8,212 nt of DNA from Atopobiaceae bacterium (lineage in GTDB: Bacteria > Actinomycetota > Coriobacteriia > Coriobacteriales > Atopobiaceae): assembly GCA_017510875.1 (NCBI GenBank), contig JAFWLX010000107.1, forward strand, positions 1 to 8,212. The letters run 5' to 3'. Below are positions 1 through 6,000 of the stretch, piece after piece. Under the pieces are notes generated by a model. That model ran no database searches, was not told where the DNA came from, and saw only the letters and a program-made list of their open reading frames with translations. Both the position numbers and the translations under genes were made by a program. Positions within the stretch are counted from its first letter, which is position 1. Each line of letters opens with the position of its first letter.

Positions 1-3000
1 AGCTCAGACCCGACGGCATTGATGTAAAGATCACGAGCGACAGCCTGGACACCACCTTGACACTTACGGGTGACGAGAACTGGTGCGGTGTCATAGACAC
101 AGCCGGGACCCAGGAGGAGTCAATCACGATTGTCCCTGATTGGGATCGTATCAGCTCTGAAAACGATGGTCACGGGCAGGATGCCGAGGGGCAGTATCGC
201 TACGAGCTCAAGACTCCAGAAGGCGGCAACGGCTATGTCATCACGCTCATACATACGCCGCAGCAGAATACTTCAACCTCTGGTTCCATCACGTGGGACG
301 ATGATGACAACGCTGCCAACATGCGTCCCGATAGCGTGACGGTCCACCTCTATAAGAACGGCAAGGAGCAGTCAATAGCAACAGTCGATGCAGAAAGCGA
401 CTGGAAGTACGACTTTGGCGAGAAGGCCTTGTACGAGAACGGCAACAAGATTGCATACGAAGTCGAGCAGAATGAGATCTTTGACGGTGACAACAAGCTT
501 TACAACACCACTGTTGATGGGTTTGACATCCTCAACTCCTATGTTGGTCAAAAGGACGTTGTAAGTGTCACGGGCGTCACGCAATGGATTGATGGAAGCA
601 ACGAGTACGAGAGGCGTCCTCAAAGCGTCAAACTCACTCTGCTTGCCAATGGCGAAGAGGTGAACTCGCAGAAGCTCAAGTTGCAAGGTGTCGATGTATG
701 GCCTTGGAGTTTTGATAACCTGCATGAAAACGATGCTGAAGGTAACGAGATATCCTATAGCGTCGTGCCTGAGGACGTGGATGGGTACGAAGTGACCTGC
801 ACCAGCATCGTCAATGGCGCATCAGATGACTCTGCAGAAACAAGCGGCAATGCAGGGGAGCAATCGTCAACACAGTTCCTCGTGACATACACGATGATTG
901 TGAGCGACAGCGAGAAGACGCCCGCAAAGGTTACGGTGGCCCCCGATCCACTTTCGCTCTCCTATACTGGCGAAGAGCAGGTTCTTGTCAAGAAGGGCGA
1001 GGTAGAAGGCGGCACGATGGTATACGCCTTGGGTACGGACGCAACAACGCCGCCCGCAGATGATGCCTACAGCACAGAGATGCCTACTGGCACGGATGCT
1101 GGAACCTACTATGTCTGGTACAAGGCGCAGGGCGATATTCTGCACACGGACTCCGAGCCGGCATGCGTGACCGCAACAATTGCCGATGTGACGTATTCGC
1201 TGACCGTCTATACAAGGTCGCAGGACAGTTCCGACCCCATTTGCGACGCCACCATACCAGCTGGTCCATACCGCCATGGTAGCTCTGTGACCGTAAGCGT
1301 TCCAGACGTCGATGGATACGCCTTTGTGGGATGGTACGAGCTAACAGAAGCGGACAGTTCGGGTCACGCTATCTCCTACGACAATAGACTGCTTTCGGCT
1401 GACCTGTCCTACACGTTTGACATACTGGAGGACACGCAGCTAGTTGCCGTGTTTAAGTGGGTCTATGATCCCGAGCATCATGTGCATAGCCTGTCGCACG
1501 TGAAGGCAAAGACTGCAACCTGCCTGGAGGACGGCAACATAGAGTACTGGGTATGCGATCAGGGTGACACCCCGTGTGGAAAGTACTTCTCGGACAGCGA
1601 GGGCAAGACGCAGATCGCTCAGAAAGACACCGTTATAGATGCCATTGGTCACAATTGGAGTGACTGGACGGTTATCAGTAATCCTTCCTGCATCGCAGAA
1701 GGCAAGATGACCCGCGTCTGTGCCAACAATAATTCCCATGTAGAGACAGAGGTCACCCCCATAGATACCGACGCCCACGACTGGGGCGAGTGGAAGGTGA
1801 CCAAACAGGCGACCGACACCGAGGAGGGCGTTGAGAGGCGCACCTGTGCCAACGACGCCTCGCACGTGCAGAACAGAAGCATTCCCAAGAAGGACCCGCA
1901 GGCAGCTGTCTACGTGGTGAAGCAGGGCCTTGACGGAAGCTGGACAAAGCCACAACAGAGTACCTCTGACGCGGTTGCCAGCTATACGCCCGAGAGCATT
2001 GAAGGCTTTACGATGAGCGGCTACAGCGTCGACTTCACAGAAGATGAGGACGCACGTACCGTAACCGAGCCGGGTACCGCAATCAACCTGCAAGCGGGCA
2101 AGAGCACGCTCTACGTGTACTACGCCAGAAACGCCTACGACCTGGTGTTCTACGATGACATCGCCGGAACTACGGTAGCAAAGACCGAGAAGGTGCCCTA
2201 CGGCACGGCTTTGTCCACATACAAGGACGTGAAGGTCCAGAAGGACGACCATACCTTTGCGGGCTGGTCGCTTACCCCAAGGACATCAGGCACCTACAAC
2301 TACAACGAGACCATCCCCGACAACAGCCCAACCAAGAGCGAGGAGAACAGGCAGAAGTATCCGTACGTCCTCTACGGATTTGGCGACACGATGCCTGCCA
2401 GCACCTTTAGCCTCTATCCCGTGCTGGTGAGGGACCGCCTTGAGGTGCACCTTGACCTTGGCTCCTACGACCAGGTGGCTGTGGACGCGGGCTACGAGTG
2501 GTATGACGCAACCAAGTACGGTGCCGACGCATATAGGAACACACCGGCCTACATGAAGGAGGCAGGCTCGGATGGCAAGCCTCAGGCAAGGCAGTTCACG
2601 GTCAACGTAAACGAGAAGCTCCGTATGGAGGCCATGAACGCGGCAACACGCGATGGCTACGAGCTTGACGGCTGGTACACGCAGGGCCACGTCAAGTGGG
2701 ACGCCAGCTGGGGCATGACACCCGAGTACATGGACAAGGACGAGAACGGTAACACCATCATGCATGTTGCCGAGGGCAAGAACTACACCTACGGCATCGT
2801 GACCATCACTGCCGGATGGACGCCCAAGGTTATCGACGCGCTGTTCCACAAGGGCAACTACGGCAAGGCGGACGTCACCTCTGTCAAGACCTCGCTTGGC
2901 AGCACACTGACGCTTCCGAGCGCTCCCGAGGTCACGGACGGCGAGTACTACTTCACCGGCTGGAGGGATAGCAAGGGCACCCTGCATGGCGCAGGCGAGG

Positions 3001-6000
3001 AGCTCCTCTTTGAGGACTGGAGCCTCACCACAGACGAGGTTCTTGAGTTTACGGCTCAGTACGCCAAGAGGACCCACCATCTGGTGATCTTTGACTCGGC
3101 CGGTGGCAGCAGCGTGCCTACCGTGGATGCCGCAGAGGGTACCAAGGTTGACAATCCTACCGATCCCACCAAGAACGGATACACCTTTGACGGCTGGTAC
3201 CTGGGCAGCACCAAGGTGAGCTTCCCTGTCACCGTAGGCAATGCGGATGTGACGTATACCGCGCACTGGAAGGCCAACGAGTACACCATCACCTTTGATG
3301 CCTCGGGTGGCAGCGAGGTAGCAAGTGTCACGGCGGCCTACGGGACCGACATAAGCGCACGCAAGCCCAAGGACCCGACTCGGGAGCACTACGCGTTTGC
3401 CGGTTGGACGCCCGAGTTCCCAAGCACCATGCCAGCGGGAGATGTCACGCTCAAGGCCAGCTGGACGCCCATGAGCTACACCGTTACCTTTGACGCCAAT
3501 GGCGGGACCCTTGTGGACGATGACGGCATGGCGTGCGAGACCATCACGATAGAGGACATATACGACGCTTCCATCGCGGTACCCGCCAATCCCACAAGGA
3601 GTGGCAACGAGTTCGAGGGAGGCTATGTCTTTGAGGGATGGACGCTGGAAGGTTCCGACGAGCTCGTAGCGTTTCCGTCGCACATGCCCGACACAAATCC
3701 CACGTACAAGGCCAAATGGCATGCGCACGTTCTTGACGACCCCTATGGCGAGGTCATTGTCTCTGCCACGTGCGAGACGCCTGGTAGCTACGATGTGGTC
3801 ACCTGCTGCATTACGTGCGGCAAGGAGATTTATCGCGTACACAAGACCCAGAAAGCCTACGGGCACCAGTGGGACGGTGGCCAGGTAACCCAGGAGCCAA
3901 CGTGCACCGATGAGGGCACGTTGGTGTACACCTGCCAGATCGATAGGTCGCACAAGCGCACCCTCGTCATTGAGCCCATCGGGCACGAATGGGGTCCGTG
4001 GGTTGTCACTCAGGCCCCCACGTGCACGGCCGAGGGCGAGCAGATGCGTGTCTGCAGCCGCGATGCCTCGCACAAGGAGTTCCTGCCCGTCGACATCGAT
4101 CCCGATGCCCATGACTGGGGCGAGTGGGTTGAGGTCAAGGCGGCGACCGAGTCTACTCCGGGCCTTGAGCAGCGTACCTGCAAGTACGATGCAAACCACG
4201 TTGAGGCACGGGCCATTCCTCAGCTGGACCATGTCCATGGCCTCACGAAGGTTCCTGCCAAGGATCCGACCTGCACGGATGACGGAAACATAGAGCACTG
4301 GCAGTGCACTGATGGAGACAGCCCCTGCGGCAGGCTCTACTCAGACAAGCTGGGCACAGACGAGCTCTCTGCATCTGATGTTGTTGTGAAGGCGACAGGA
4401 CATGCGTGGGGCAAGCCCACCTACACTTGGAGCGCTGATAACACCACGGTTACCGCCATGCGCGTTTGTGCCAACGACAGCACGCACGTGCAGACAGAGA
4501 TAGCGGAGACAACGGCAGCGGTCACCAAGGAGCCTACCTGCACCGCAGCAGGCGAGATGACCTACACCGCCACCTTCAAGAACGCCGATTTCCAGAAGCA
4601 GTCCAAGGCGGTCGCGCTTGCGCCCACCGGCCATGACTGGGGCGAGTGGGCCGAGACCACGCCAGCTGGTTGCACCGAGGATGGCGTTGAGACTAGGGTG
4701 TGCGCAAACGACACGGAGCACACCGAGACCCGCTCGATACCCGCCCTGGGCCACAAGTGGAAGGAATTGCGCTGGTCCACTGATGACACCATGCACGTCA
4801 AACGTACCTGCGAACGTTGTGGCGAAGTAGATGAGTACTCCTACGATTTGGATCATGAGCACGAAATGGCATGGTCACCAGAGCGTGAGGCCACCTGCGA
4901 GGAGCCGGGCTCCATCGAGTACTACCTGTGCATGGAGTGCCTGAACCTCTATGCCGACCGTCTGGGAGAGCACCAGATCAGTGAGGCTGACATCGTTATT
5001 CCCGCCCTTGGCCATGACTGGGGAGAGCCCACCTACACGTGGTCGGAGGACTGCTCCACAGTGACAGCCGCAAGGGCCTGCAAGCGCGACGCCAGCCACA
5101 CCCAGACAGAGACCGTAAGCACGTTTGCACAGACCGAAGCTCCGACCTGCACCAAGGAGGGGAGTGCCACCTACACGGCCGTCTTCGAGAACGAGGCCTT
5201 CAAGGCACAGACCAAGACCGTGGCTGTCCCCGCCACGGGGCACAAGCCGTCAGCGCAGGTTGTACGCGAGAACGTGGTCGCGCCCACCTGCACAAAAAAC
5301 GGTACGTACGACAGCGTTACCTACTGCTCGGTCTGTGGCGACGAGATTACACGCGTGCACGAGACGACAAACGCCCTTGGTCACGACTGGGGCGAGTGGG
5401 AAGAGACGCGCGCTGCCACCGATACCGCAGAGGGTGAAGAGACACGCGTCTGCAAAAACAACGCGTCGCACAAAGAGACGAGGGCCATCCCCGTACTTAG
5501 CCATACGCATCAGTGGGACGAAGGCGTCGTAACCACCGAGCCCACCTGCACCTCAGAGGGCGTACGTACCTTTACGTGCAAACTTGATGCAACCCATACC
5601 AAGACCGAGTCCATCGCAAGGCTGGAGCACAGCTACGAATGGTTCGAGGAGTCCTATGCCGAGCCTACCTGCGAGGCAGACGGCTACCACTGGCGTGTCA
5701 AGCGCTGCACCGTGTGCGGCGAGGCAGCCTCCAAGCTTCTGGTGAAAGACCCCGCGCTTGGGCATGATTGGGGCGAGGTTGCCTACGTCTGGTCGACCGA
5801 CAACTCTACAGTCACGGCCACGCGCACCTGCCAGCGAGATTCAAGGCACACGGAGTCAGAGACCGCTACCGCAACGGCCAAGGTCGCCAAGAAGCCAACC
5901 TGTACCGAGAGTGGCTCGACCACATACACGGCCGTCTTCGAGAACGAGGCTTTCACGGCGCAGAAGAAGGTGGTAGAGACGCCCGCCACTGGTCACAGCC

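Noticed and set aside
130..339. Short + strand frame in a different phase from the main gene
   Set aside because: It overlaps the Cna-B-like coding in the main frame, and its product is Arg/Ser-rich with no recognisable motif.
1440..2252. Minus-strand open frame of 270 codons, and smaller ones at 5856-6401 and 6801-7385
   Set aside because: All are opposite repeat modules and repeat the same phrases because the sense strand is repetitive. No ribosome binding sites or recognisable proteins are associated with them.
2286..4298. A 670-codon open frame on the minus strand
   Set aside because: It lies antisense to clear InlB-type and cysteine repeats. Its translation shows no domain, is rich in Val, Gly, Arg and Leu, and changes character where the + strand modules change. 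Codon bias toward C or G in the third position of the + gene removes stops from the opposite strand and explains its length.
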